7,343 nt of DNA. It comes from Anaerolineales bacterium. GTDB lineage: Bacteria; Chloroflexota; Anaerolineae; Anaerolineales; E44-bin32. Shown here piece after piece: positions 1-6,472 of the stretch; position 1 is the first letter of the stretch; the number at the start of each line of letters is the position of its first letter. The notes under the pieces are model-generated. The model made no database searches. It had not been told where the DNA came from and saw only the letters and a list, made by a program, of their open reading frames with translations. The translations under genes were made by a program, and so were the position numbers. The DNA lies in assembly GCA_030668545.1 (NCBI GenBank), contig DAOUTT010000103.1, positions 1-7,343 of the forward strand. Direction: 5' to 3'.

Positions 1-5
1 ATCAC
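1..5 (-). CDS. Possible start of a gene running off the left edge
   Basis: On the minus strand, an AAGGAG Shine-Dalgarno sequence (complement of 12-17) stands 6 nt before a GTG codon (complement of 3-5), after which the reading continues out of the window. The ATG two bases upstream in another frame is followed at once by TGA, so GTG is the only usable start. Nothing of the protein is visible beyond the start codon and two bases, so the product is unknown. A 6-bp hairpin (18-35) sits directly before the Shine-Dalgarno sequence. The call rests only on ribosome-site geometry. Confidence 0.25.
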
Positions 6-17
6 ATTTCACTCCTT

Positions 18-35
18 CCGCATGGATAAATGCGG
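18..35. repeat. Perfect 6-bp inverted repeat
   Basis: CCGCAT (18-23) and ATGCGG (30-35) are separated by 6 nt. If a minus-strand gene starts at the left edge, this hairpin lies in its leader, immediately before the Shine-Dalgarno sequence, where it could affect translation. A stem this short can also arise by chance. Confidence 0.35.
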
Positions 36-124
36 TGTATAACTCGTTGATATGAGCATTGCTATCTTCATAATACATACAATCAAGTACAAACATGGAA
101 GCTCGGAACTATGAAGTTCAGCCT

Positions 125-184
125 CCGATTACGAAGGTAATCGGACATAAACATGTTACGACAATCGACGATCATCTAATCGTC
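125..184. repeat. Two adjacent perfect hairpins in non-coding DNA
   Basis: The first is CCGATTAC (125-132) and GTAATCGG (137-144), an 8-bp stem around a 4-nt loop. The second is GACGAT (167-172) and ATCGTC (179-184), a 6-bp stem around a 6-nt loop. Between roughly 40 and 330 I see no convincing protein gene on either strand. A 90-codon plus-strand frame at 95-367 lacks a Shine-Dalgarno sequence, looks like no known protein and runs into the terminator stem. The stems could belong to a structured RNA or to remnants of small repeats. Strand and function are unknown. Confidence 0.4.
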
Positions 185-295
185 TATCGTCCAAAGTCTC
201 GCAATGATTTGGATTGTGCAGGAGAAGGAGTTAATCTGGGCTCACCCCCTACGCTGATCGTTCGCAAATTCACCAGTAAGCTTATGTCACTTTTG

Positions 296-323
296 GGGTA
301 CAGCCAATCCCCCGAGTGTACCC
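296..323. repeat. Perfect 7-bp inverted repeat
   Basis: GGGTACA (296-302) and TGTACCC (317-323) are separated by 14 nt. The repeat lies just left of the strong terminator hairpin and adds to the dense secondary structure of the first 370 bases. Neither side has a T-run suited to termination, so no role is assigned. Confidence 0.35.
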
Positions 324-333
324 AGAGTAACTC

Positions 334-370
334 AAAAAACACCCTCAGCCGGAGGGGGGCCGGCTGAGGG
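334..370 (-). terminator. Intrinsic terminator for minus-strand transcripts
   Basis: CCCTCAGCCGG (342-352) and CCGGCTGAGGG (360-370) form a perfect GC-rich 11-bp stem around a 7-nt loop. Read on the minus strand, the stem is followed after two bases by six T residues (complement of 334-339), the standard layout of a rho-independent terminator. CTCAAA (331-336) can also pair with TTTGAG (372-377), lengthening the structure. On the plus strand only three T residues follow, so termination that way would be weaker. No intact minus-strand gene ends close by. The nearest is the thioesterase, whose stop is about 450 nt upstream, so this may close the MarR-exporter-thioesterase transcript. Confidence 0.7.
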
Positions 371-614
371 CTTTGAGCACCCAAATAAGAATACATTACT
401 CGGCGCTCATCCCTACTTTACTTTAAAACACGATTTTCTGCAATTTCGGGAACTTTTTCCCCTTCCCCATCGTCTATAACTTGTGAGCAACTCCATATTG
501 CAGGGGGACTAGAAACGGTGGGCAATGCCCACCTCCTCGGTCCAGGCAATCCACGAGTTCTAATCACAATTGAATAGTACCGACGTTTCACGCAGGCGCC
601 GCGTATCAACGTAC
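371..614. other. Non-coding stretch with a REP-like hairpin
   Basis: No convincing gene lies here on either strand. A 70-codon minus-strand frame (630-418) starts inside the duplicated gene fragment, reads through the palindrome at 517-533 and resembles nothing known. Apart from that palindrome I see no promoter, RNA gene or coding signal. The stretch probably consists of debris from rearrangement around the truncated gene copy that follows it. Confidence 0.5.
517..533. repeat. REP-like palindrome
   Basis: GGTGGGC (517-523) and GCCCACC (527-533) form a 7-bp stem around AAT. Palindromes of the type GTGGGCAATGCCCAC recur in many bacterial genomes, notably cyanobacteria, as short interspersed or REP-like elements. 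That comparison comes from general knowledge, not from a search. Only one copy lies in this window, so the repeat nature is inferred. It sits in non-coding DNA about 80 nt before the truncated gene copy. Confidence 0.45.
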
Positions 615-792
615 CTGCTGTTCGGATCACTGACAGAGATCGCCGTGCGGCTCGCGCTCGGTATCATCGCCGCGGCGCTTACCTTCGTTCCTGTCTATAA
701 GGAGATCGCCCAGGCGGGAGGCGAAATGTGGGTGTCGTATCTGGTCACGTTTCAGAATGGGTTCTTTTGGGAGGCGGCGTTAGATGCGGTGG
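615..792 (+). pseudogene. Truncated copy of the small membrane protein gene at 7003-7296
   Basis: Positions 632-792 match 7116-7276 without indels and with 10 differences in 161 bp. A weaker match (12 of 17) extends left to 615. The frame is kept and corresponds to about residues 33-91 of the intact 97-residue protein, including the second membrane segment and the following GGEMWVSY-type region. The first membrane segment and the last residues are missing. A frame can be read from a TTG at 570 to 923, but its start region is unrelated to the intact gene and its end runs antisense into the thioesterase gene. I therefore call this a fragment broken at both ends, not a gene. Eight of the 10 core differences are silent, so both lineages were probably under selection for most of the time since they split. 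Confidence 0.85.
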
Positions 793-825
793 AATTAAGG
801 ACCCAGGGAGTGAGTTCAGGGTGGT

Positions 826-1329
826 TTAATAGGTCACGAATTCGGGGTCATCCGCTGAAGTCGTCACCCTCCAGTCTTGTTCTTCGAAATCGAAATCGGC
901 AATGTCATCCAACCCGAGCTTGATGAACTTCCCCTTCCCCTCTACGGCGATACTCCCATCCTTGAGTAGGATTTCGCCGGAGCCCTCGAAATAGCGGTTG
1001 GCGATATGGTCGATGCGGCCGATCACGCGGAGTTCTTCATCGAGGGGCACTGGCTTGCGGAAGCGGGTGTTGAAGCCGATCGTAACCCCCCACAGATCGC
1101 GATCCTTCATGCGAATCGCCCGGCCGATGGTCTCATCCAGGACCGCCGTCGCAATTCCGCCATGCAGGCGACCGGGATAGGATTGGTGTTCATCAGCGGC
1201 GCGAAAGATGGCTAGCAGCTCCTCATTCTCCAATTCATAGAATGCGGTCATCAGACCGAAGGGATTTTTTAAACCACAAACCAGGCACATCCTCGAGTTT
1301 TCTTGTTTTGCGGTCACCCGTTGGCGCAT
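826..1329 (-). CDS. Hotdog-fold thioesterase (PaaI/4HBT-like)
   Basis: This 167-residue protein probably hydrolyses an acyl thioester such as acyl-CoA in the cytoplasm; the substrate is not predictable. The hotdog signature is visible as LHGGIATAVLDE (about 55-66), with the central-helix acidic residues D65/E66 and the HGG loop at 56-58. The N-terminal CLVCGLKNPFGL (15-26), with paired cysteines, is typical of one branch of these thioesterases. A FNTRFRKPVPLDEEL strand region (86-100) follows, as expected for the fold. The length is slightly above the usual 130-150, owing to an acidic tail (about 141-167). The start is ATG 1329, preceded by AGGAG at 7 nt. Met14 is possible but would trim the region before the CxxC. 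It lies 93 nt downstream of the second ABC gene on the same strand and may be co-transcribed. The family is clear; the exact function is not. Confidence 0.85.
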   Translation of the reverse strand: MRQRVTAKQENSRMCLVCGLKNPFGLMTAFYELENEELLAIFRAADEHQSYPGRLHGGIATAVLDETIGRAIRMKDRDLWGVTIGFNTRFRKPVPLDEELRVIGRIDHIANRYFEGSGEILLKDGSIAVEGKGKFIKLGLDDIADFDFEEQDWRVTTSADDPEFVTY

Positions 1330-1422
1330 GGAAGTCTCCTCTTGCTGATAGAGCTTCGAGTTTCGAAGGGGACAGGCGTGTGCCCTGAATCTGATTCCTT
1401 TTCTTATCGCTATAACCTGCGT
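1330..1422 (-). other. Gap with small inverted repeats between exporter and thioesterase genes
   Basis: CTTCGA (1354-1359) and TCGAAG (1363-1368) form a 6-bp stem around 3 nt. CAGGC (1373-1377) and GCCCTG (1382-1387) can pair with one bulged base. Neither is followed by a T-run on the minus strand, so I do not call a terminator. They could be an mRNA processing or stabilising element separating the two cistrons. The thioesterase Shine-Dalgarno sequence AGGAG lies at the left end of the gap. Confidence 0.35.
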
Positions 1423-3318
1423 TCAGTTCACCTGAGCGTGATCAAATTGGCTGTAATACAGCTCAGCGTAGAAGCCATCCTTTTCCAACAGCTGCTCATG
1501 CGTACCTTGCTCGACGACATCACCTTCGTCCATCACCAGGATCCAATCCGCGTTGCGGATGGTAGACAGGCGGTGGGCGATGATGAAACTGGTCCGATTC
1601 TTCATCAGGGCATCCATGGCCTGCTGGATCAAAATCTCTGTGCGAGTATCGACTGAACTGGTCGCTTCATCCAAAATCAGCATCCTGGGATCCGTAACGA
1701 TGGCGCGGGCGATGGTGAGAAGCTGTTTCTGGCCCTGGGATATGTTTGTGGCTTCCTCATTTATGACCAGGTTATACCCCTCAGGGAGCGTTCGTACGAA
1801 ATGGTCAACATGGGCGGCTTTGGCCGCAGCGATGACCTCGTCGTCGCTGGCGCCAGGCCGGCCATAACGGATATTCTCCATGATCGTGTCGTTATAAAGC
1901 CAGGTATCTTGCAGCACCATGCCAAACATACAGCGCAAATCCTCGCGCCTGAAATCTTTGACGTTGTGTCCATCCACCAGGATCGCCCCACTGTTGACAT
2001 CGTAGAAGCGCATCAGCAGTTTGACCATCGTCGTCTTACCAGCCCCAGTTGGACCTACAAGCGCGATCTTCTGGCCGGGCATGACATCGGCGGAGAAGTC
2101 CTTGATCACGGTTTTGTCAGGGCTGTAGCCAAATTGAACGTCCTGGAACTCCACATGGCCCTCAACCTTTTCGAACTGGACAGGATCTTCAACTTCGGGG
2201 ATCTCCTCGTCCTCGGCCAGGAACTCGAAAACACGCTCTGCCGCGGCTGCGGTCTGCTGGAGGACATTGGAGATATTGGCGATCTGCGAAAGCGGCTGGG
2301 TGAAGGAACGGACATACTGGATAAATGCTTGAATATCTCCGATGGTTATAGCATTTTGGGTAGCCAGGTATCCACCAAGGATGGCGATCGCTACATAAGC
2401 CAGGTTTCCAACGAAGTTCATGATCGGCATCATCAAACCAGACAAAAACTGGGATTTCCAGGCGGAGCTATAAAGGGTGTCATTCATCCCGTCGAAACGC
2501 CCGACGCTCTTGGCTTCCCCATTGAAGGCTTTCATCACCAGGTGCCCGCCGAACATTTCCTCAACATGCCCGTTGATGTGACCCAGGAATTCTTGCTGCT
2601 GTTTGAAGTATTTTTGCGACTGTCGGACGATCAAGGCAATGATTAACATCGATAACGGCATGGTCAGCAATGCGATTAGAGTCATCTGCCAACTGATGGA
2701 GAACATCATGACCAACACACCGATCACCGTTACCACCGAAGTGATGATTTGTGAAAGGCTCTGGTTGAGCGTCTGACTGATGGTATCCACATCGTTGGTT
2801 ATCCGCGAGAGCACGTCGCCCTGGCTGGTGCTGTCGAAGTAATTGAAGGGCATACGGTTGATTTTTGCGGCAATATCGTTGCGGAAACGATAGGTAATAT
2901 CCATCGATATACCGGACATGATCCAGCCCTGGATGACGCTAAATAAGGCGGAAACTAGATACAACGCCAGGGTTATCAGGATGATCCTGCCGATATAGTC
3001 GAAATCAATCCCGGAGCCGGTTCCGGCAATCTGGTCCATCACGCCTTCAAAAAGCTTTGTGGTTGCCTGGCCTAATATCTTGGGACCAGCGATGCTGAAG
3101 ATTGTGGAGGCAACTGCGAAGAGCATAACGATCACGATAGCGATCTTGTAGGATCCAAGGTACTGGAGCAGGTTGACCATCGTGCCCTTGAAATCGCGGG
3201 CTTTTTCACCCTCTATCATCGCCATGGGTCCATGGCCGCGTCCCATGGGACCTCGCCCTCTCATAGGGCCGCCTTCAGGTTTTCGTTCCGAGGATGAACG
3301 GTTATCGTGTGCGCTCAT
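1423..3318 (-). CDS. Heterodimeric ABC exporter, catalytic-site subunit
   Basis: This 631-residue half-transporter has a six-helix membrane domain (about 55-345) followed by a nucleotide-binding domain (about 388-625). It pairs with the product of the upstream gene to export a substrate at the expense of ATP. Visible motifs are Walker A GPTGAGKTT (422-430), Q-loop Gln470, a deviant signature ISQGQ (526-530), Walker B MLILDE (546-551) with catalytic Glu551, and switch His582. A complete Walker B and switch with a non-LSGGQ signature is the pattern of the TM288/LmrD-type partner. The first 40 residues are rich in Gly, Arg, Pro and Met and carry no signal peptide; such leaders are common in this subgroup. 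The ATG start overlaps the upstream stop by 4 nt (ATGA) and has AGGAGG 7 nt before it, indicating coupled translation. The substrate is unknown; drug, lipid or peptide are all possible. Confidence 0.93.
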   Translation of the reverse strand: MSAHDNRSSSERKPEGGPMRGRGPMGRGHGPMAMIEGEKARDFKGTMVNLLQYLGSYKIAIVIVMLFAVASTIFSIAGPKILGQATTKLFEGVMDQIAGTGSGIDFDYIGRIILITLALYLVSALFSVIQGWIMSGISMDITYRFRNDIAAKINRMPFNYFDSTSQGDVLSRITNDVDTISQTLNQSLSQIITSVVTVIGVLVMMFSISWQMTLIALLTMPLSMLIIALIVRQSQKYFKQQQEFLGHINGHVEEMFGGHLVMKAFNGEAKSVGRFDGMNDTLYSSAWKSQFLSGLMMPIMNFVGNLAYVAIAILGGYLATQNAITIGDIQAFIQYVRSFTQPLSQIANISNVLQQTAAAAERVFEFLAEDEEIPEVEDPVQFEKVEGHVEFQDVQFGYSPDKTVIKDFSADVMPGQKIALVGPTGAGKTTMVKLLMRFYDVNSGAILVDGHNVKDFRREDLRCMFGMVLQDTWLYNDTIMENIRYGRPGASDDEVIAAAKAAHVDHFVRTLPEGYNLVINEEATNISQGQKQLLTIARAIVTDPRMLILDEATSSVDTRTEILIQQAMDALMKNRTSFIIAHRLSTIRNADWILVMDEGDVVEQGTHEQLLEKDGFYAELYYSQFDHAQVN

Positions 3319-5555
3319 GCCAGTTCCTCCTCGCTCAACTGTGACAACGCAATTTCCTGGTACGTTTCACAGCTCTCCATCAGTTCGCGATGTTTTCCCT
3401 TGCCAACAACGCGACCCTCATCGAGAACGATGATTTGATCAGAGTTCTTGACCGTGGCCACACGCTGAGTCACGATCAACACACTACTTTCTCCGGTTTT
3501 CTCCTTGAGTGCCCTGCGAAGTGCAGAATCAGTCTTGAAATCCAAGGCTGAAAAGCTGTCATCGAAGATGAAAATGGGTGGTTTTTTGACAAGGGCACGA
3601 GCAATAGAAAGACGCTGCTTCTGCCCTCCCGATACGTTTGAGCCGCCCTGGGCGATCTCAGCCTCAAAACCCTCTGGATTGGAAGCGATGAACTCACTGG
3701 CCTGGGCGATATCAGCTGCTTCTTCCAGTGTTTCAGCGCTGGCATTTTCATCAGCGTAGAGGAGGTTACTTTCGACAGTACCGGAGAACAGCATCCCCTT
3801 CTGGGGAACGTAACCGATCTGATCGCGCAGATCGCTCTGTCTGACCTCGCGGATATCGATTCCATCCAGATAAACTGCTCCCCCGGTTACGTCGTAGAAA
3901 CGCGGAATCAAATTGACCACGGTGGATTTACCGCAGCCCGTCGAGCCAATGAAGGCAGTCGTCTCGCCTGGTTTGACGGTGAAGCTGATATCGTGAATCA
4001 CATCATCGAGCGCCCCGGGGTAGCGGAAGGAGACATTACGGAATTCGATTTGACGATTGATTGGGTCCTTGAATTGTTTCGGATCTTGTGGATCGGTGAT
4101 GACCAGGTCGGTATCCAGGACATCGGCGATACGCCCGCCTGATACAGCTGCCCTGGGCAGGAAGATGAACAGCATCGACATCATCAAGAAGGCAAAAACG
4201 ATCTGCATCGAATATTGCAGGAAGGCCATCATGTCACCCACCTGGATCGTCGCTTCAGCAACCTGATGCGCACCAACCCAGATGATCGCCACAGACAATA
4301 CGTTCATCAGCAACATCATTACAGGCATCATGGTGACCATAATTCGAGCAATAAACAGGCTGGTGTCGGTTAGATCTCGATTCGCTGTGTCAAAGCGGGC
4401 CTCCTCGTCGTCCTGCCTGTTGAATGCGCGGATGACCATCATGCCAGACAGGTTTTCCCGCGTCACCAGGTTGAGGCGGTCGATCAGGCTTTGGATAATT
4501 CTGAACCTGGGTAGGGAAATCGAGAAAACGATCAAGATCAAGCTGAGCAGTGCAGCCACAGCCACAGCAATGATCCACCACATATCCGCGCTTTTATCGA
4601 TGGCTCTGATGATCCCACCAATGCCGATGATGGGTGCATAGAAGACCATGCGGATGGTCATGAAGATCACCATTTGAACCTGGGTGACATCATTGGTCGA
4701 GCGGGTTATCAGCGAAGCCGTTGAAAATTTATTGAATTCGGCGCTCGAGAAGCTCTCCACTTTTTTAAACCCAGCCTTTCGGATATCGCGCGCCGCGCCA
4801 GCAGCAGTTTTCGAGGCCAGATAACCAACGGCAATGGTACAGATCCCGCCCAGAAGCGAGATCAGCAGCATCACCCCACCGGTGTGCAGGATATAGTCGG
4901 TTTGCAGCTTCCCGGTATCCACCCCGAGGGCTTCGTACTCGATTTTGACCGCGCTAATAGCCATCTGCTCGATCACATTCTCCCCCAGAGTGGCGAACAT
5001 CTCATTGATCCCCGCGCTTATCGCCTCTCGCTGCTGTGCCGGCATCATTCCCAGTAGGTCAAAGACATCCATGCCGGGCGGAATCTGCGTGGGATCGAAG
5101 TCAAAACCCTCCCCCAGGGCTGGAGCGGTGGATGGATCGGCGATAAATTGCTCGATCCCGGAAACAACCACCAGCGCTTCTGCCATGATGGGATTGAGTA
5201 CATCAATTTTGGCTTGATCTACGTCCTTGAGCACGTAAATCGGCTCCTCGGCGAGGACCGGGTATTCCTGAATATATTGATCAGCATCAGGGGAGAACGG
5301 CTCCACCAGGAGGTAATTCTCCAGAACAAGCGCCTCATCCTCAGCGCTCATGAAGATGAACAGCTTGTCCATCTCACTCTGGCGGATGGCCATGGGAACC
5401 GCGTTCTCTACCCCGCCCTGCTGGATGCCAACATTGACAATCTTGGAAAGATAATCGGGCAGCGCCAGGTCGGCGTTCGCCAGCACGAACAACAGGGCAA
5501 TGGACGAGATGATCAAAAGTGTGTAGGGCTTTAGATATTTGAGCAGACGTAGCAT
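3315..5555 (-). CDS. Heterodimeric ABC exporter, degenerate-site subunit with extracytoplasmic insert
   Basis: This 746-residue half-transporter is about 150 residues longer than usual. The first helix (about 11-30) is followed by an insertion, about 45-222, rich in acidic residues and short helices, before the second helix (about 224-246). Given the topology it should lie outside the membrane. The nucleotide-binding domain (about 502-740) has Walker A GSTGCGKST (537-545), Q-loop Gln585, a canonical signature VSGGQ (641-645), and Walker B IFIFDD (661-666), where Asp666 replaces the catalytic Glu. Gln697 replaces the switch His. These two substitutions are the hallmark of TM287/LmrC-like subunits, whose own ATP site is weak. 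The signature serves the partner's active site. ATG 5555 has AAGGAG 10 nt upstream and lies 26 nt after the MarR gene. Inserts of this kind occur in Bacillota and Chloroflexota homologues; their role is not settled, to my knowledge. Confidence 0.93.
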   Translation of the reverse strand: MLRLLKYLKPYTLLIISSIALLFVLANADLALPDYLSKIVNVGIQQGGVENAVPMAIRQSEMDKLFIFMSAEDEALVLENYLLVEPFSPDADQYIQEYPVLAEEPIYVLKDVDQAKIDVLNPIMAEALVVVSGIEQFIADPSTAPALGEGFDFDPTQIPPGMDVFDLLGMMPAQQREAISAGINEMFATLGENVIEQMAISAVKIEYEALGVDTGKLQTDYILHTGGVMLLISLLGGICTIAVGYLASKTAAGAARDIRKAGFKKVESFSSAEFNKFSTASLITRSTNDVTQVQMVIFMTIRMVFYAPIIGIGGIIRAIDKSADMWWIIAVAVAALLSLILIVFSISLPRFRIIQSLIDRLNLVTRENLSGMMVIRAFNRQDDEEARFDTANRDLTDTSLFIARIMVTMMPVMMLLMNVLSVAIIWVGAHQVAEATIQVGDMMAFLQYSMQIVFAFLMMSMLFIFLPRAAVSGGRIADVLDTDLVITDPQDPKQFKDPINRQIEFRNVSFRYPGALDDVIHDISFTVKPGETTAFIGSTGCGKSTVVNLIPRFYDVTGGAVYLDGIDIREVRQSDLRDQIGYVPQKGMLFSGTVESNLLYADENASAETLEEAADIAQASEFIASNPEGFEAEIAQGGSNVSGGQKQRLSIARALVKKPPIFIFDDSFSALDFKTDSALRRALKEKTGESSVLIVTQRVATVKNSDQIIVLDEGRVVGKGKHRELMESCETYQEIALSQLSEEELA

Positions 5556-5581
5556 ATTGGGAATGCTCCTTGAAAAGGGCT

Positions 5582-6040
5582 TTAATTTGCGAACTCGACG
5601 GGCTGCTTGAGAGTCCTGACTTTTTCAATCAGGATTTTCAATCCCACCGTGATGTCTTCTTTTTCGGCAGCAGACAGGGTCTCCGTTAGATCACCCAGCC
5701 ACATTTTTTGTGCACGGATTCCTTCTTCAAGAACCCGGTTGCCTTTATCGGTTAAGACAATCTGCCTGACACGCCGGTCATCGGGGTCCTCTGTGCGCAG
5801 GATTAACCCCTGCTGGACCAGACGCTCGAGCATCTGGCTGGCTGCGGCGCTGGTCACATCGAGGTGGTTGCCCAGTTCGGTGACGCCACATGTGCCTTCA
5901 TGATAGAGATGGAATAGCGCCCCGATATGGGACATCGAGAGCCCACTTTTCCTGGCGTAGTCGATGAAATTGCGCATCAACCGGTGCCTGGAAACTTTGA
6001 TCCATTCCTCAAGCGTGGCTACAAACGGATCGGATGGCAT
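5582..6040 (-). CDS. MarR-family transcriptional regulator
   Basis: This 152-residue winged-helix protein probably binds DNA as a dimer and represses its own operon until a small ligand releases it. The N-terminal helices (about 5-35) provide dimer contacts. A helix-turn-helix spans about 52-76 (VTELGNHLDVTSAAASQMLERL). The wing contains the family hallmark DPDDRRVRQIVLT (85-97), and C-terminal helices complete the dimer interface (about 101-145). The length is typical. ATG 6040 is the first possible start because TGA lies two codons upstream in frame. AGGTG stands close before it, with a rather short spacer. It is the first gene of the operon, 26 nt before the first ABC gene, the classic arrangement of a local exporter regulator. 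No ligand can be predicted. Activation instead of repression is possible but less usual. Confidence 0.92.
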   Translation of the reverse strand: MPSDPFVATLEEWIKVSRHRLMRNFIDYARKSGLSMSHIGALFHLYHEGTCGVTELGNHLDVTSAAASQMLERLVQQGLILRTEDPDDRRVRQIVLTDKGNRVLEEGIRAQKMWLGDLTETLSAAEKEDITVGLKILIEKVRTLKQPVEFAN

Positions 6041-6068
6041 GCATCACCTCTCTAAATAGTTAAGCGAC

Positions 6069-6101
6069 CTAAAATATAAGGTATTCTTAGGGATTAGTCT
6101 A
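6069..6101 (-). promoter_or_regulatory. Promoter with putative MarR operator
   Basis: On the minus strand, TAGACT (complement of 6096-6101, 4/6 to the -35 consensus) is 17 nt before TATATT (complement of 6073-6078, 5/6 to the -10 consensus). This is about 33 nt upstream of the MarR start codon. Over the -10 box lies an imperfect inverted repeat: CTAAAATA (6069-6076) against TATTCTTAG (6082-6090), which pair with one bulged base. AT-rich palindromes overlapping the promoter are usual MarR-family operators. A second, weaker one (CTAAA and TTAAG, 6052-6064) lies nearer the gene. Promoter and operator are predictions from spacing and symmetry only. Confidence 0.5.
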
Positions 6102-6189
6102 GAGGGACAACGCCTCGCGTAGCAACGTGCAGAACTAGAAAATAGGGGCAAACCCCGCGGTCGCTAAACCACCAGGACTTGCCCCCGCT

Positions 6190-6472
6190 CTATGATCGCG
6201 GTTGTGCAGCGCGCCAAGATTGGCCAGGATGCGGCTGGCTTGCGCACGATCACCCATCTGACGCGCCTCTCCCAACGCCTGCTCGAAATAATCATCGGCT
6301 CGCCCCGGATCGCCGCGGTCATTGGCCAACGTGCCCAGGTTATGGAGCAGGATCGCCAATGCCATCGATCCTGGCCAGACGAACACGTCAAGCGCCTTGT
6401 AACCGCCATCAGATTGTGCAAGGATATGAGACAAATATTCTTTCCATAGATCAGATCGGGGAGTGATGGTGA
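6190..6472 (-). pseudogene. Remnant of a tetratricopeptide-repeat protein
   Basis: An open minus-strand frame from just after a TGA at about 6473 encodes about 1.5 TPR units: ALAILLHNLGTLANDRGD, then ADDYFEQALGEARQMGDR, then ASRILANLGALHNR. Its LxNLGxL and YFEQAL/GDR spacing matches the repeats found in large signal-transduction ATPases and LuxR/SARP-type regulators. Those whole proteins run to hundreds of residues. Here the TPR resemblance stops near 6190, after which the frame continues as unrelated sequence to a stop near 6135. No start codon with a ribosome site exists; the first candidate is a bare TTG at 6434. It overlaps the 5' end of the divergent lipoprotein gene. I read it as an inactive fragment from a rearrangement or a decayed gene, though a short TPR protein cannot be fully excluded. 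Confidence 0.6.

Noticed and set aside
95..367. Plus-strand frame of 90 codons in the left flank
   Set aside because: It has no Shine-Dalgarno sequence and no recognisable domain, contains several hairpins and ends inside the terminator stem.
418..630. Minus-strand frame of 70 codons
   Set aside because: It starts antisense to the duplicated gene fragment and reads through the REP-like palindrome; no ribosome site or family resemblance.
570..923. Plus-strand frame of 117 codons as an intact gene
   Set aside because: Only its middle matches the intact small membrane protein. The TTG start region is unrelated and the end lies antisense within the thioesterase gene, so it is a fragment, not a gene.
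1354..1387. Terminator between the second ABC gene and the thioesterase
   Set aside because: The small stems are not followed by a T-run on the minus strand.
1801..2646. Plus-strand frame of 281 codons
   Set aside because: It is fully antisense to the second ABC subunit, whose Walker A, signature, Walker B and switch residues are all present. The long antisense frame follows from codon bias.
5148..5534. Plus-strand frame of 128 codons
   Set aside because: It is antisense to the first ABC subunit, with no ribosome site or domain.
6192..6449. Plus-strand frames opposite the TPR remnant
   Set aside because: The minus-strand reading gives clear TPR spacing; the plus-strand translations show no protein-like pattern.
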